A stretch of DNA of 64,000 nucleotides from Oxalobacteraceae bacterium (lineage in GTDB: Bacteria; Pseudomonadota; Gammaproteobacteria; Burkholderiales; Burkholderiaceae_D): NCBI GenBank assembly GCA_900299005.1, contig OMID01000025.1, forward strand, positions 50,513-114,512, given 5' to 3'. Positions 28,976 through 38,793 of the stretch are shown piece after piece. Position 1 is the first letter of the stretch, and each line of letters opens with the position of its first letter. The position numbers and the translations under genes were made by a program. The notes under the pieces are model-generated. The model did no database searches and was not told the DNA's origin. It saw nothing but the letters and a program-made list of their open reading frames with translations.

Positions 28976-30112
28976 TTAAGCATCGAGTAAAATACGCAGC
29001 ATGCGGCGCAATGGCTCGGCAGCGCCCCACAGCAACTGATCTCCAACAGTGAATGCAGAGATGTACTCACCGCCCATTTGCATCTTCCGAATCCGGCCAA
29101 CAGGTATCGTCAGCTTACCGGTGGTCGCCGCAGGCGTCAGTTCATGCATCGATGCCTCACGCGAATTGGGCACGAATTTCACCCACGGGTTATCGCTGGC
29201 AATGATGTCATTGATCTCGTGTAGTGGTACGTCTTTCTTCAGTTTGATCGTCAGGGCCTGCGAATGGCAGCGCATGGCACCGATACGCACGCAAAGCCCA
29301 TCAATGGCGATGGCCGGCTTCGCCGCCGCGCCGAATGCCTCACCACGGCCAAGAATCTTGTTAGTCTCGGCACCCCCCTTCCACTCTTCACGCGACTGCC
29401 CGTTGCCAAGATCCTTGTCGATCCAGGGGATCAAGTTGCCGCCGAGCGGCACTCCGAATTGCTTGGTTTCATCTGCCGTCAGCGCGTGCTGTTTCGCAAG
29501 CACCTTGCGATCGATCTCCAGAATCGCGGATGCGGGATCGTCGAGCAATGCCCTGACTTCGGCATTGAGGCTGCCGAACTGGGTCAATAGTTCACGCATA
29601 TGTTGCGCACCGCCACCCGAGGCTGCCTGATAGGTCATCGAGGTCATCCAGTCGACCAGGTCGTGCTTGAACAAGCCACCCAGACCCATCAGCATGCAGG
29701 ACACGGTGCAGTTGCCGCCGATATAGTTTTTAATGCCTTTGGAGAGAGCGTTCTTGATCACATCGAGATTGATCGGATCAAGAACGATGATCGCGTCATC
29801 TTTCATTCGCAGCGTGGATGCGGCATCAATCCAGTAACCGTTCCAGCCAGTAGCGCGGAGCTTCGGGTAGATCTCGGTGGTGTAATCCCCTCCCTGACAT
29901 GTCAGGATAATGTCGCACCGCTTGAGTGACTCAATGTCGTTCGCGTTGTAGAGCGTGCTCTCGTTCTTTGCCATCGAGGGCGCACTGCCCCCTGCATTGG
30001 AAGTTGAGAAGAACACCGGCTCAATGTGCGAGAAATCATTTTCTTCCTGCATGCGCTGCATCAGCACCGAGCCCACCATGCCGCGCCAACCAACCAGACC
30101 TACGAGTTTCAT
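28976..30112 (-). CDS. asd: aspartate-semialdehyde dehydrogenase
   Basis: Reduces aspartyl phosphate to the semialdehyde for Lys, Met, Thr and DAP. 378 residues from [20 protein letters not shown]; the frame extends 33 codons upstream into leuB but the Rossmann start fixes this ATG. The catalytic Cys is at about residue 135 in [18 protein letters not shown]. The substrate His lies in [18 protein letters not shown]. Gram-negative long-type Asd. Followed by a strong terminator. Confidence 0.96.
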   Translation of the reverse strand: MKLVGLVGWRGMVGSVLMQRMQEENDFSHIEPVFFSTSNAGGSAPSMAKNESTLYNANDIESLKRCDIILTCQGGDYTTEIYPKLRATGWNGYWIDAASTLRMKDDAIIVLDPINLDVIKNALSKGIKNYIGGNCTVSCMLMGLGGLFKHDLVDWMTSMTYQAASGGGAQHMRELLTQFGSLNAEVRALLDDPASAILEIDRKVLAKQHALTADETKQFGVPLGGNLIPWIDKDLGNGQSREEWKGGAETNKILGRGEAFGAAAKPAIAIDGLCVRIGAMRCHSQALTIKLKKDVPLHEINDIIASDNPWVKFVPNSREASMHELTPAATTGKLTIPVGRIRKMQMGGEYISAFTVGDQLLWGAAEPLRRMLRILLDA

Positions 30113-30143
30113 TACGGTTCCTTCAGAATTACGGAGGACTTCC

Positions 30144-31214
30144 TCAGGCAAGCGCCTTGACGACGGCATCGCCCATCTCGGCAGTGCCCACTTTGGTAGT
30201 GCCGGCTTCATGAATATCGGGCGTACGAAGGCCCTGTGCGAGCACTTTCTTCACGGCGTTTTCAATGCGATCGGCCTCGGCCGGCAAATTAAGCGAGAAA
30301 CGCAGCATCATCGCTGCCGATAAGATCGTCGCCAGCGGGTTCGCAATACCCTTGCCCGCGATATCCGGCGCAGAACCATGCGAAGGCTCATACAAGCCCT
30401 TGCTGTTGGCATCAAGCGAGGCGGAGGGCAACATGCCAATGGAGCCGGTCAGCATTGCGGCGGCGTCGGAGAGAATGTCGCCAAACATATTGCCGGTTAC
30501 GATCACGTCGAATTTTTTCGGTGCGCGCACCAACTGCATCGCTGCATTATCGACATACATATGATCCAGCTCGATATCCGGATACTCCTTGTGCACGTCA
30601 GTGACGATGTCTTTCCAAAACTGGAAAGTCTCTAACACATTCGCTTTGTCCACACTGGTAAGGCGCTTGCCCCGCTTGCGGGCTGCCTGGAAGGCGACGT
30701 GAGCGATGCGACGGATCTCGGGTTCTGCATACCGCATGGTGTCAAACCCCTCGCGCGCGCCTTTAAACAGCCCGTCCGGTGCTTCTCGCACGCCCCGCGG
30801 CTGGCCAAAGTAAATATCGCCATTCAGTTCGCGCACGATCAAAATATCCAGACCGGACACGACCTCGGGCTTGAGCGTTGATGCGCCAACCAGTTCGGGA
30901 TAAAGAATCGCGGGGCGAAAATTGGCGAATAGCGTCAGATGTTTGCGCAAGCCGAGAATCGCCTGCTCGGGACGCAGCGATCGCTCGAGCGTGTCGTACT
31001 TCCAGTCGCCGACCGCTCCGAAGAGAATAGCGTCGGCTTCTTTCGCGAGCTTCAGCGTGCCTTCGGGCAGAGGATGTCCGTGAGCTTCATAACCCGCGCC
31101 GCCCACGGGTGCGCTTTCCATATCGAATGGCTGGCCCAGTGCATTGAGTACCTTGACAGCTTCTTCAATGATCTCGGTTCCGATGCCGTCGCCCGGCAGA
31201 ATTGCGATTTTCAT
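30144..31214 (-). CDS. leuB: 3-isopropylmalate dehydrogenase
   Basis: NAD-dependent oxidative decarboxylase, third step of leucine synthesis. 356 residues from [20 protein letters not shown]. Substrate arginines lie in [14 protein letters not shown] and in [16 protein letters not shown]; the metal-binding [20 protein letters not shown] and the NAD-specific [19 protein letters not shown] are intact. Seventeen bases after leuD and 31 bases before asd. Confidence 0.97.
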   Translation of the reverse strand: MKIAILPGDGIGTEIIEEAVKVLNALGQPFDMESAPVGGAGYEAHGHPLPEGTLKLAKEADAILFGAVGDWKYDTLERSLRPEQAILGLRKHLTLFANFRPAILYPELVGASTLKPEVVSGLDILIVRELNGDIYFGQPRGVREAPDGLFKGAREGFDTMRYAEPEIRRIAHVAFQAARKRGKRLTSVDKANVLETFQFWKDIVTDVHKEYPDIELDHMYVDNAAMQLVRAPKKFDVIVTGNMFGDILSDAAAMLTGSIGMLPSASLDANSKGLYEPSHGSAPDIAGKGIANPLATILSAAMMLRFSLNLPAEADRIENAVKKVLAQGLRTPDIHEAGTTKVGTAEMGDAVVKALA

Positions 31215-31231
31215 GATGGATGAGATGGGGA

Positions 31232-31879
31232 TTAAATCGTATTCGCCAGCCAAGGGAAACGGCTGATGTGGCGCGCTTCGAAGTCGCGAATGGCGTCAGC
31301 CTTCTGCAGTGTAAGACCGATGTCATCCAGACCATTGAGCAGGCAGTGCTTGCGAAATTCGTCGACCTCGAAATGGAAAACCGAGCTGCCATTGGCTGTT
31401 GATACCGTCTGCTTGTCCAGATCGATCACCAAACGATATCCGGGGAAGGCTTTCACTTCATTGAACAGCTGATCAATTTCTGTGTCGGTCAGACGCACCG
31501 GCAACAAACCATTCTTGAAGCAATTATTGAAGAAAATATCGGCAAAGCTGGGGGCAATCACTGCGCGAAACCCATACTGATCCAGCGCCCAGGGCGCATG
31601 CTCACGCGAGGAACCACACCCGAAGTTTTTGCGGGCGAGGAGAACCGAAGCGCCCTGATAACGCGGCTGGTTTAGCACGAAGTCCGGATTCAGCGGACGC
31701 TTGCTGTTGTCCATCCCCGGTTCGCCATGGTCAAGATAGCGCCATTCGTCAAACAGGTTGGGGCCGAAACCCGTACGCTTGATCGACTTGAGAAACTGCT
31801 TGGGAATAATGGCGTCGGTATCCACATTCGCGCGATCCAGCGGAACGACCAATCCATCGAGTACGGTGAACTTATTCAT
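31232..31879 (-). CDS. leuD: 3-isopropylmalate dehydratase small subunit
   Basis: Small swivel-domain subunit of isopropylmalate isomerase. 215 residues. Signature regions: [20 protein letters not shown] near the N-terminus and [20 protein letters not shown] near residue 83. Follows the entericidin-like gene and partners leuC. Confidence 0.97.
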   Translation of the reverse strand: MNKFTVLDGLVVPLDRANVDTDAIIPKQFLKSIKRTGFGPNLFDEWRYLDHGEPGMDNSKRPLNPDFVLNQPRYQGASVLLARKNFGCGSSREHAPWALDQYGFRAVIAPSFADIFFNNCFKNGLLPVRLTDTEIDQLFNEVKAFPGYRLVIDLDKQTVSTANGSSVFHFEVDEFRKHCLLNGLDDIGLTLQKADAIRDFEARHISRFPWLANTI

Positions 31880-31884
31880 GGTGT

Positions 31885-32010
31885 TTATTTTTTACCCGCT
31901 TCCTGAACTTTCTCGCCTAGCTTTTCAACGTCCTTGCCAATGCCCTGAATGGTGTTGCAACCAGCGAGCGCGAGGCTTGCGGTCATCAGTAGGACGACAA
32001 ATTTTTTCAT
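31885..32010 (-). CDS. ecnB: entericidin A/B family small lipoprotein
   Basis: 41 residues: [18 protein letters not shown] then [20 protein letters not shown] and GKK. The lipobox LAGC puts the acylated Cys at 18; the mature peptide has the entericidin pattern [20 protein letters not shown]. Entericidins are toxin/antidote-type small outer lipoproteins. It sits between leuC (30 bases upstream) and leuD (5 bases downstream), as in other Betaproteobacteria, so it is co-transcribed with leucine genes. Assignment to EcnA or EcnB is by family only. Confidence 0.9.
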   Translation of the reverse strand: MKKFVVLLMTASLALAGCNTIQGIGKDVEKLGEKVQEAGKK

Positions 32011-32040
32011 GGTGTATTCCCTGAATCTAAACTTGCGATC

Positions 32041-33441
32041 TTACAGACCGCGCACATCAACAAAGTGGCCCGCTACGCCTGCAGCAGCTGCCATGGCTGG
32101 GCTGACGAGATGCGTGCGGCCGCCGGCGCCCTGGCGCCCTTCAAAATTACGATTCGAGGTCGATGCGCAGCGCTCACCCGGCTCCAGTCGGTCGGCATTC
32201 ATCGCCAGACACATCGAGCACCCCGGCTCCCGCCATTCGAAACCGGCTTCTCTGAAGATCTTGTCGAGACCTTCACGTTCGGCCTGCTCCTTGACCAGAC
32301 CGGAGCCCGGCACCACCATCGCCAGCTTGACGTTTGAGGCTCGGTGCTTGCCGCGCACGACCGCCGCAGCGGCGCGCAGGTCTTCGATACGCGAGTTGGT
32401 GCAGGACCCAATGAAGACTTTATCAATGCGAATGTCGGTGATAGCGGTATTAGGCTTGAGGTTCATGTACACGAGCGCCTTTTCCATGGCGTCGCGTTTG
32501 ACAGGATCTTTTTCCTTGTCGGGATCAGGAACACGCGCATCAACAGGCACCACCATCTCTGGCGAGGTACCCCAGGTAACTTGCGGCCGAATCTCAGCAG
32601 CATCGATCATGACCACAGCATCGAATTTCGCATCGGGGTCGGAGTGCAGCGTGCGCCAATAGGCAACGGCGTGATCCCAATGGGGTCCGACCGGCGCGAA
32701 GGGGCGGCCCTTGACGTACTGGATCGTCGTGTCGTCCACCGCCACCATGCCAGCGCGTGCACCTGCCTCGATTGCCATGTTGCAGACGGTCATGCGACCC
32801 TCCATCGTCAACGAACGAATCGCGGAACCTGCAAACTCGATCGCATAGCCCGTGCCACCCGCCGTGCCTATTTTGCCGATGATGGCCAGCACAATGTCTT
32901 TGGCCGTGACGCCCTCGCCTAGCTTGCCCTCGACTTGAATCAGCATGGACTTGGATTTTTTTGCCAGTAGCGTCTGCGTGGCAAGCACATGCTCGACTTC
33001 AGAGGTACCGATCCCATGCGCCAGACAAGCAAACGCACCGTGCGTCGATGTGTGCGAATCGCCGCAGACCACTGTCATGCCAGGCAGCGTTGCACCCTGC
33101 TCCGGGCCAATCACGTGCACGATGCCTTGACGCTTGTCGGCCATGCTGAAATAGGTAAGCGCATATTCTTTTGCGTTTTGGTCCAGTGTCTCGACCTGAA
33201 GCCGAGATACGGGATCGGCGATGCCGTCCGCGCGATTCGTCGTGGGCACATTGTGGTCTGCCACCACCAGATTCGCAGCTTGGCGCCAGGGCTGTCGATG
33301 GGCGAGCTTCAAACCTTCGAACGCCTGCGGGCTGGTCACTTCATGAATGAGATGGCGATCGATGTAAAGGATAGCGGTGCCGTCCTCGGCGGTGTGCACC
33401 ACATGGGACTGCCAGAGTTTGTCGTAGAGGGTTTGGGCCAT
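32041..33441 (-). CDS. leuC: 3-isopropylmalate dehydratase large subunit
   Basis: Aconitase-like [4Fe-4S] enzyme, 466 residues. Cluster cysteines are visible in [20 protein letters not shown] and in [20 protein letters not shown]. The N-terminal [12 protein letters not shown] and [20 protein letters not shown] are typical. First gene of leuC-ecn-leuD-leuB-asd. A CATAAT box (33493-33488) lies upstream. Confidence 0.97.
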   Translation of the reverse strand: MAQTLYDKLWQSHVVHTAEDGTAILYIDRHLIHEVTSPQAFEGLKLAHRQPWRQAANLVVADHNVPTTNRADGIADPVSRLQVETLDQNAKEYALTYFSMADKRQGIVHVIGPEQGATLPGMTVVCGDSHTSTHGAFACLAHGIGTSEVEHVLATQTLLAKKSKSMLIQVEGKLGEGVTAKDIVLAIIGKIGTAGGTGYAIEFAGSAIRSLTMEGRMTVCNMAIEAGARAGMVAVDDTTIQYVKGRPFAPVGPHWDHAVAYWRTLHSDPDAKFDAVVMIDAAEIRPQVTWGTSPEMVVPVDARVPDPDKEKDPVKRDAMEKALVYMNLKPNTAITDIRIDKVFIGSCTNSRIEDLRAAAAVVRGKHRASNVKLAMVVPGSGLVKEQAEREGLDKIFREAGFEWREPGCSMCLAMNADRLEPGERCASTSNRNFEGRQGAGGRTHLVSPAMAAAAGVAGHFVDVRGL

Positions 33442-33487
33442 GGCGAGAGGGTCGAGATGCCTGACAATTCGGGAAAAATAGCCCTAA

Positions 33488-33514
33488 ATTATGCCACATC
33501 ACCCCCCCGCCCAA
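33488..33514 (-). promoter_or_regulatory. candidate leuC promoter
   Basis: Minus strand CATAAT (33493-33488) with TTGGGC (33514-33509) 15 bp upstream, about 47 bases before the leuC start. Spacing is short, so moderate support only. Confidence 0.35.
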
Positions 33515-33554
33515 TTGCCATTGAGGCCCGGAGTGTCAAACGCGAAAATAGCGC

Positions 33555-34376
33555 TCAGCCGCGGACCTTCGCTTTTTCGTAGAGCGGCATGACCCTCTCG
33601 GCGTATTTGGTCAAATCCTTCACCCGATCCGCTCGCGGCGGATGGGTCGACATGAATTTTGGCGGCTCGTTGCCACCAGTCTGCCCCATTTTCTGCCATA
33701 GCCTGATCGCGGCGCGGGGGTCATACCCTGCGCGTGCGGCCAGCTCGACGCCGATGCGGTCGGCCTCGGTCTCATGCGCGCGCGAGTTAGGCAGGCCGAG
33801 CAAGCCCTGGTAGGCATACTCCATGCCCTTTTGCCCGATCTGTCCCAGTCCTGCCACCGCCGCAACAATCGAAATGCCAAGGCCTGCCATAGTCTGCTCG
33901 GACGCGCGCTCGCGCGAGTGCTCTCGCAGCGCATGTGCGATCTCATGACCCATCACGGCAGCGAGTTCATCGTCAGTGATCTTGAGTTTCTCGATCAGGC
34001 CGGAGTAGACCGCGATCTTCCCACCGGGCATGCACCACGCATTGACCTCGCCAGACGTCAGCACATTGACTTCCCACTTCCAGCCGAGCGCATCCTTGCG
34101 AAAAGCCGGGGTCTGCCTGATCAGATGATCGGCGATGGTTTTTACGCGTTCGTACTGCGCAATGTCCGAATTCAGCTTGTCTTTTTTCTGCGCCTCGGCG
34201 AGGACTTGCGCATACTGCTTGCTCGCGCTGTGCTCCATGGCCTCGGCAGACACCGCCATGCGCTGCACACGATCGACTCCGACCGCTCCCCCCTGCGTTG
34301 TCTGCACGGTCTGGCATGCGCCCAAAGAAAGTGTCAGCAGTACCACAAACAGACCCCGGTATAGCACGTATGTCAT
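33555..34376 (-). CDS. M48 family zinc metalloprotease, lipoprotein
   Basis: 273 residues from MTYVLYRGLFVVLLTLSLGA. The lipobox LGAC gives an acylated Cys at 21, so it is a periplasm-facing lipoprotein. HEIAH at residues 144-148 and the downstream Glu in RAHETEADRIGVELAARAG form the gluzincin zinc site. Resembles LoiP/YcaL or the catalytic half of BepA; there is no TPR domain. The ATG overlaps the stop of the upstream MFS gene by four bases (ATGA). A longer frame exists but the lipobox fixes this start. Confidence 0.92.
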   Translation of the reverse strand: MTYVLYRGLFVVLLTLSLGACQTVQTTQGGAVGVDRVQRMAVSAEAMEHSASKQYAQVLAEAQKKDKLNSDIAQYERVKTIADHLIRQTPAFRKDALGWKWEVNVLTSGEVNAWCMPGGKIAVYSGLIEKLKITDDELAAVMGHEIAHALREHSRERASEQTMAGLGISIVAAVAGLGQIGQKGMEYAYQGLLGLPNSRAHETEADRIGVELAARAGYDPRAAIRLWQKMGQTGGNEPPKFMSTHPPRADRVKDLTKYAERVMPLYEKAKVRG

Positions 34377-35620
34377 TGTTCTCTCCCTGTTTCTGCTTGC
34401 CAGCGCCAACTCAGAACCGCCGCCACCAGTCCCGCCAAGGACATAAGGGCGGCAATCAGATAAACCAGATGGGCGCCAAATGTATCCCAGCAAGCCGAGA
34501 GCAGCAAGCCGCCCAGCGTGCCACCCAGTCCATAGGAAATACTGATGAACAGTGCCTGTCCACGCGCCTGCAATGCACCAGAGAACCAGCGCTGCAGCGT
34601 GGCGATCGAAGCGGAATGGTGCACGCCGAAAGTCGCCGCATGCAGCACCTGCGCGGCCAGCAGCACTGCGAGTGATTCTGCGCCAAAACCGATCATCAGG
34701 AAACGCACCACAGCGATCACGAGACTAAACAACATCAGCGGACGTACTCCAAAGCGCCGGAACAGCGGCGCCTGATAAAAAAAGAACAGTATCTCCACCA
34801 GCACGCCAAGCGACCACATCATGCCGATTACCGTCTTGCTGTAGCCGATCTGGGAGAGATAAAGCGAGTAGTACACATACAGCGACGAATGCGCTGCCAC
34901 CATCATGAAGGTGGACAGAAAGAACGCCCGTACTGATCTTTGCCTCAGTAGGCTGAGCACCGACGGTGCCTCTTGCGTGTGAAGCTGGGGAGTCTCTTCG
35001 CGCATGTTGAGCGTGACGCCGCAGACCATGAGCAAAAGCGCCATCGCAATCCAGGGCATCAACCCGATGCCTTGCCAGTCGAGCAGTTGACCCGACAGGG
35101 TAACTGCTGCGATAAATCCGACCGAGCCCCAGAGTCGCAAACGGCCGTAGTGCGTCAGATCGCCACGCATGGCCGCGAGCATCAGCGCTTCGGAGATAGG
35201 CCCTTGGGCGCTGGTGAACAAGTTCACTGTCACCATCAGCGCGAAGAAAAAAGTGAAACTCTGGCCCCAGAACATCCCGCAGAAAGCCATCGCCGCCGCC
35301 ACTGACGTAAAGCGCAGCACCTTGACTCGCTCTCGTGTGTGATCAGCCACCCAGCCCCAAAGGTTAGGACCAAAAATACGCATGACCTGCATCATCGACA
35401 TCAGTACGCCAATCTGAGCCGCACTGATGCCTTTATCAGCAAAGTACAAGCTGGCATACGGCGAGAACACTCCAACGTAGCCGTAATACGCAAAGAAGAA
35501 CAGTGCGAAATTCAGCGACTGAGCAGGTTTGGAGGCAGGGGTCACGGAGGTTACGAGTGTTTGCCGAGATGGTCGGGCTCGGGGAAATTCAGCGATACCG
35601 TAGGCACCTACAGCCAGCAC
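34373..35620 (-). CDS. MFS transporter
   Basis: 415 residues, about 12 hydrophobic segments starting near residue 37 (NFALFFFAYYGYVGVFSPYA). The loop WGWVADHTRERVKVLRF is the MFS 2-3 motif. It belongs to the MFS_1-like group with HcaT-type permeases; substrate unknown. The start is uncertain: the first 34 residues are not hydrophobic and GTG starts nearer the first segment exist. Overlaps the M48 gene by four bases and is 25 bases from aroC upstream? The aroC stop lies at 35646, so aroC, this gene and the protease probably form one unit. Confidence 0.88.
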   Translation of the reverse strand: MLAVGAYGIAEFPRARPSRQTLVTSVTPASKPAQSLNFALFFFAYYGYVGVFSPYASLYFADKGISAAQIGVLMSMMQVMRIFGPNLWGWVADHTRERVKVLRFTSVAAAMAFCGMFWGQSFTFFFALMVTVNLFTSAQGPISEALMLAAMRGDLTHYGRLRLWGSVGFIAAVTLSGQLLDWQGIGLMPWIAMALLLMVCGVTLNMREETPQLHTQEAPSVLSLLRQRSVRAFFLSTFMMVAAHSSLYVYYSLYLSQIGYSKTVIGMMWSLGVLVEILFFFYQAPLFRRFGVRPLMLFSLVIAVVRFLMIGFGAESLAVLLAAQVLHAATFGVHHSASIATLQRWFSGALQARGQALFISISYGLGGTLGGLLLSACWDTFGAHLVYLIAALMSLAGLVAAVLSWRWQAETGREQ

Positions 35621-35645
35621 TGCCGGCTGCTAGATCGGCATGATT

Positions 35646-36731
35646 TCAGGACTGCTTTCGGGGATGGCTGACATCGCCACACTGCGCGCGGTGGCGCAAC
35701 GCGTGATCCATCAACACCAAGGCAAGCATCGCTTCCGCGATCGGTGTTGCACGGATGCCGACGCAAGGATCATGCCGCCCGAAGGTTTCAACCATGACCG
35801 GATTGCCATCACGGTCTATCGAGCGGCGTGGCGTACGTATGCTGGAGGTCGGCTTGATCGCGATCGATACCGTGATGTCCTGGCCGGAGGAAATTCCACC
35901 CAATACGCCACCCGCATTGTTACCAACAAAGCCTTCGGGAGTCATCTCGTCGCCATGCATCGTCCCCTTCTGCGCGATTGATCTGAATCCCGCGCCGATC
36001 TCGACACCCTTGACCGCGTTGATGCCCATCATCGCGTAAGCGATGTCGGCATCGAGTTTGTCGAAGAGCGGTTCGCCTAGACCAACAGGCACATTCTGCG
36101 CAACCACATCGATCCTCGCGCCGCAGGAGTCTCCTGCCTTGCGCAGATCGTCCATGTACGACTCAAGCTGGGGAATCACGTCGGCGTTCGCCGCGAAGAA
36201 CGGATTGCCGTGTACATGATCCCACGATTGGAAAGGAATGGCGATGTCACCAAGTTGGCTCATGCAGCCCCGGAAGAGCGTGCCGTACTGCAGATGCAGC
36301 CATTTGCGTGCTACTGCAGCAGCACCCACAACCGGCGCAGTCAGGCGTGCAGAGGAACGGCCACCACCGCGAGGATCGCGAATGCCGTATTTGTGCCAAT
36401 AGGTATAGTCTGCATGGCCGGGACGAAAGCGGTCGACGATATTGCCGTAATCCTGGCTTCGCTGGTCCTCATTGCGGATCAGTAGCGCGATAGGTGTGCC
36501 GGTGGTCTTTCCCTCGAAGACCCCGGATAGAATCTCGACGGTATCGGATTCCTTGCGCTGCGTCACATGCCGCGATGTACCAGGCTTGCGACGATCCAGT
36601 TCCGGCTGGATGTCAGCCTCCGACAGCGGCATGCCCGGTGGGCAGCCATCGATCACGCAGCCGATGGCAGGGCCATGAGATTCGCCGAAGGTGGTCACGC
36701 AAAAAAGCTTGCCGAGGGTATTGCCGGACAT
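35646..36731 (-). CDS. aroC: chorismate synthase
   Basis: Final step of the shikimate pathway, requires reduced FMN. 361 residues. N-terminal [20 protein letters not shown] is the first signature; [20 protein letters not shown] is the second, with LTAPVV where many families have ETAxRV; the third, [19 protein letters not shown] region, is present as [16 protein letters not shown]. All three basic/FMN regions look functional. Co-oriented with, and 25 bases upstream of, the MFS gene. Confidence 0.96.
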   Translation of the reverse strand: MSGNTLGKLFCVTTFGESHGPAIGCVIDGCPPGMPLSEADIQPELDRRKPGTSRHVTQRKESDTVEILSGVFEGKTTGTPIALLIRNEDQRSQDYGNIVDRFRPGHADYTYWHKYGIRDPRGGGRSSARLTAPVVGAAAVARKWLHLQYGTLFRGCMSQLGDIAIPFQSWDHVHGNPFFAANADVIPQLESYMDDLRKAGDSCGARIDVVAQNVPVGLGEPLFDKLDADIAYAMMGINAVKGVEIGAGFRSIAQKGTMHGDEMTPEGFVGNNAGGVLGGISSGQDITVSIAIKPTSSIRTPRRSIDRDGNPVMVETFGRHDPCVGIRATPIAEAMLALVLMDHALRHRAQCGDVSHPRKQS

Positions 36732-36761
36732 GGTGGGAAGAATGGGCTGCGCGAAAAACCC

Positions 36762-38093
36762 TCATTCTACCAGCGGCGGCTTCTTGAAGAGCCTCGTCAG
36801 CCATGACCACAATGCCTGCGGATACTCCGGCTGCTTCAGACACAGTGCAGCCAGAACCGCCAGATTGAGCATCGCCGTAGTAGCGAAGATTTCCGGTACA
36901 GACAGCCCTGCGTGCAGCAGCAGCATGGCCAGCAGTGCGGCGAGCACCATGAAAAGCGCATTGAGCATGTTCATCCCGCCGATGATGCGAGATAAATGTG
37001 AGCGCTCGGCACGCGACTGGATCAGTGTGAACAGGGGCACGACAAAAATACCGCCAGTCATACCTAGCATTAGACAGTCAAACAAAATACGAAACTGCGC
37101 GCCGAACAGCAGATCATGCGCCGTCAGCAGAGCAGGCATGCTGCCCAGACTAGCAAAATACAGATCAATGCCGAACAAGGAAAGCCCCAGCGAGCCAAGC
37201 GGCACCAACCCCAGTTGCAGACGACCACCGGACAAACGTTCGCACATCAGCGAACCGGCTCCGATGCCCAGCGAGAACGCGGTCAGCAGCACCGCGAAAA
37301 TCTCGGGCGCCCCGTGCAGCACATCGCGCGAATACACCGGGAATTGGGCCAGCACAATCGCACCAAAAAACCAGAACCAGGAATTAGCCAGCATGGCCCC
37401 GAAGACACTGGTGTTACTGGCGGCAAAGCGGAGGTTGCGCACCACCTCGGGTAAAGGATTACGGCTGACCACCAGGTCGGGAGCTGGCGCGGGCGTGGTG
37501 GGAACCGCCAGTGTGAATAACAAGCCGAAGATGGCGACCAGCACCGTTGACCAGATGATAATGTGCACGCCGATCGCACCCCAGCCAACCAAACCTGCGC
37601 CGATGAGCTGGCCTGTCAGTATGCCCACGAAGGTACCCATCTGCACCATGCCATTGCCACCAATCAGTTCTCCGGGTTCAAGATGCTGCGGCAGATAGGC
37701 GTGTTTGAGCGGACCGAACAAGGTGGAGTGCAACCCCATGCCGACTACGGCAAGCACCAGCACCCACAGCTGGTGGGTATACCAGCCCACGGCCGCCCCC
37801 AGCATGATGAGAATTTCCAGCAGCTTGACGATGCGCATCAGCCGCGCCTTGTCGAATTTATCGGCCAGCTCACCCGCGGTCGCCGATGCCAGCATGAAAG
37901 GCAAAATGAAAAGGCCGGCAATCAGGTTATTCAGCAGGCCAGCGTTCAGCGTTGTCCAGGACGCGGCATCGAAGGTGACCACGGTCACCAGGGCAGTCTT
38001 GAACAGATTATCATTGAAAGCGCCGAGAAACTGGGCGCCAAAGAAAGGTGCAAAACGACGCTGTGTCAGCAGTGCGAACTGGCCCGAACTCAC
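36762..38093 (-). CDS. MFS transporter, LplT-like
   Basis: About 443 residues from a GTG at 38093 (SSGQFALLTQRRFAPFFGAQ); the alternative start 24 codons upstream adds a non-hydrophobic leader. The N-terminal FLGAFNDNLFKTALVTVVTF and the loop AGELADKFDKARLMRIVKLL are typical of lysophospholipid transporter LplT and its relatives, which flip lysophosphatidylethanolamine. Unlike some relatives there is no fused acyltransferase. 30 bases upstream of aroC. Confidence 0.88.
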   Translation of the reverse strand: MSSGQFALLTQRRFAPFFGAQFLGAFNDNLFKTALVTVVTFDAASWTTLNAGLLNNLIAGLFILPFMLASATAGELADKFDKARLMRIVKLLEILIMLGAAVGWYTHQLWVLVLAVVGMGLHSTLFGPLKHAYLPQHLEPGELIGGNGMVQMGTFVGILTGQLIGAGLVGWGAIGVHIIIWSTVLVAIFGLLFTLAVPTTPAPAPDLVVSRNPLPEVVRNLRFAASNTSVFGAMLANSWFWFFGAIVLAQFPVYSRDVLHGAPEIFAVLLTAFSLGIGAGSLMCERLSGGRLQLGLVPLGSLGLSLFGIDLYFASLGSMPALLTAHDLLFGAQFRILFDCLMLGMTGGIFVVPLFTLIQSRAERSHLSRIIGGMNMLNALFMVLAALLAMLLLHAGLSVPEIFATTAMLNLAVLAALCLKQPEYPQALWSWLTRLFKKPPLVE

Positions 38094-38183
38094 CCGGCAA
38101 ATTCCTTTGTGTTGTGTCTGTAGGTTGTTGAATCTCTGGCCGTACGAATGACAAGGCGGCGACACCGCCCCAATTCCCGGAAT

Positions 38184-38630
38184 CTACTCTTCGGTAGTTT
38201 CGGAGGGCCAGTCGCGGATATACGCCTTGAGCATCTTGTTCTCGAAACTCTGCTCTTCGAACACCGCCTTGGCCACATCATAGAAAGACATCACACCCAA
38301 GAGTACCTTTCCGTCAATAACCGGAACGTAACGGGCATGACGCTCGAGCATCACGCGCCGGACCTCGTTGACCTCCGTGTCCGGGGAGATCGTCAGCATC
38401 TCACGGTCCATATGCTCGCCGACGGTTCCCGCCACCGAGCCCCGATTGCTGTGAACTGCCTTCATCACTTCACGAAAGCTCAGCAAGCCGACCAGCGCGC
38501 CCCCCTGCATCACCACCAGCGAACCGATATCCTTCTCGCTCATGGTATCGATCGCATCAAGCAGTGCCGTCTCGGGCGTGACGGTAAAAAGAATGTTGCC
38601 CTTAACTGTCAGGATTTCTGAAACTTTCAC
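38184..38630 (-). CDS. CBS domain pair protein
   Basis: 148 residues made of two CBS modules: first about 1-60 (VTPETALLDAIDTMSEKDIG, SLVVMQGGALVGLLSFREVM), second about 75-130 (MLTISPDTEVNEVRRVMLER, YVPVIDGKVLLGVMSFYDVA). Such stand-alone pairs bind adenine nucleotides or S-adenosyl ligands and act as sensors. No effector domain is attached and no partner is identifiable. Upstream on the same strand as the LplT-like gene, divergent from metY. Confidence 0.93.
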   Translation of the reverse strand: MKVSEILTVKGNILFTVTPETALLDAIDTMSEKDIGSLVVMQGGALVGLLSFREVMKAVHSNRGSVAGTVGEHMDREMLTISPDTEVNEVRRVMLERHARYVPVIDGKVLLGVMSFYDVAKAVFEEQSFENKMLKAYIRDWPSETTEE

Positions 38631-38735
38631 CGGTCACCCCCAGAGATGTCTTTTTTATGAAGTGACTGTAGCCCAGCCTCTTTAAAAAAGCCAGAGCTCA
38701 GGCGAAGGATTCGGAAACCTCGGACGCTGGCAGCC

Positions 38736-38741
38736 TATAAT
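38736..38741 (+). promoter_or_regulatory. -10 box of metY
   Basis: Perfect TATAAT, 53 bases upstream of the metY ATG. No good -35 at 16-18 bp, so activator dependence is possible. Confidence 0.4.
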
Positions 38742-38793
38742 CGGTCGATCCACTCGCGCCCAGCCAACAACCCCGCATGGAGAACCTGCCCCG

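Noticed and set aside
35646..36731. aroC signature LTAPVV instead of ETAxRV as a defective enzyme
   Set aside because: The rest of the protein is fully conserved and I recall this variant in other Betaproteobacteria; nothing suggests inactivation.
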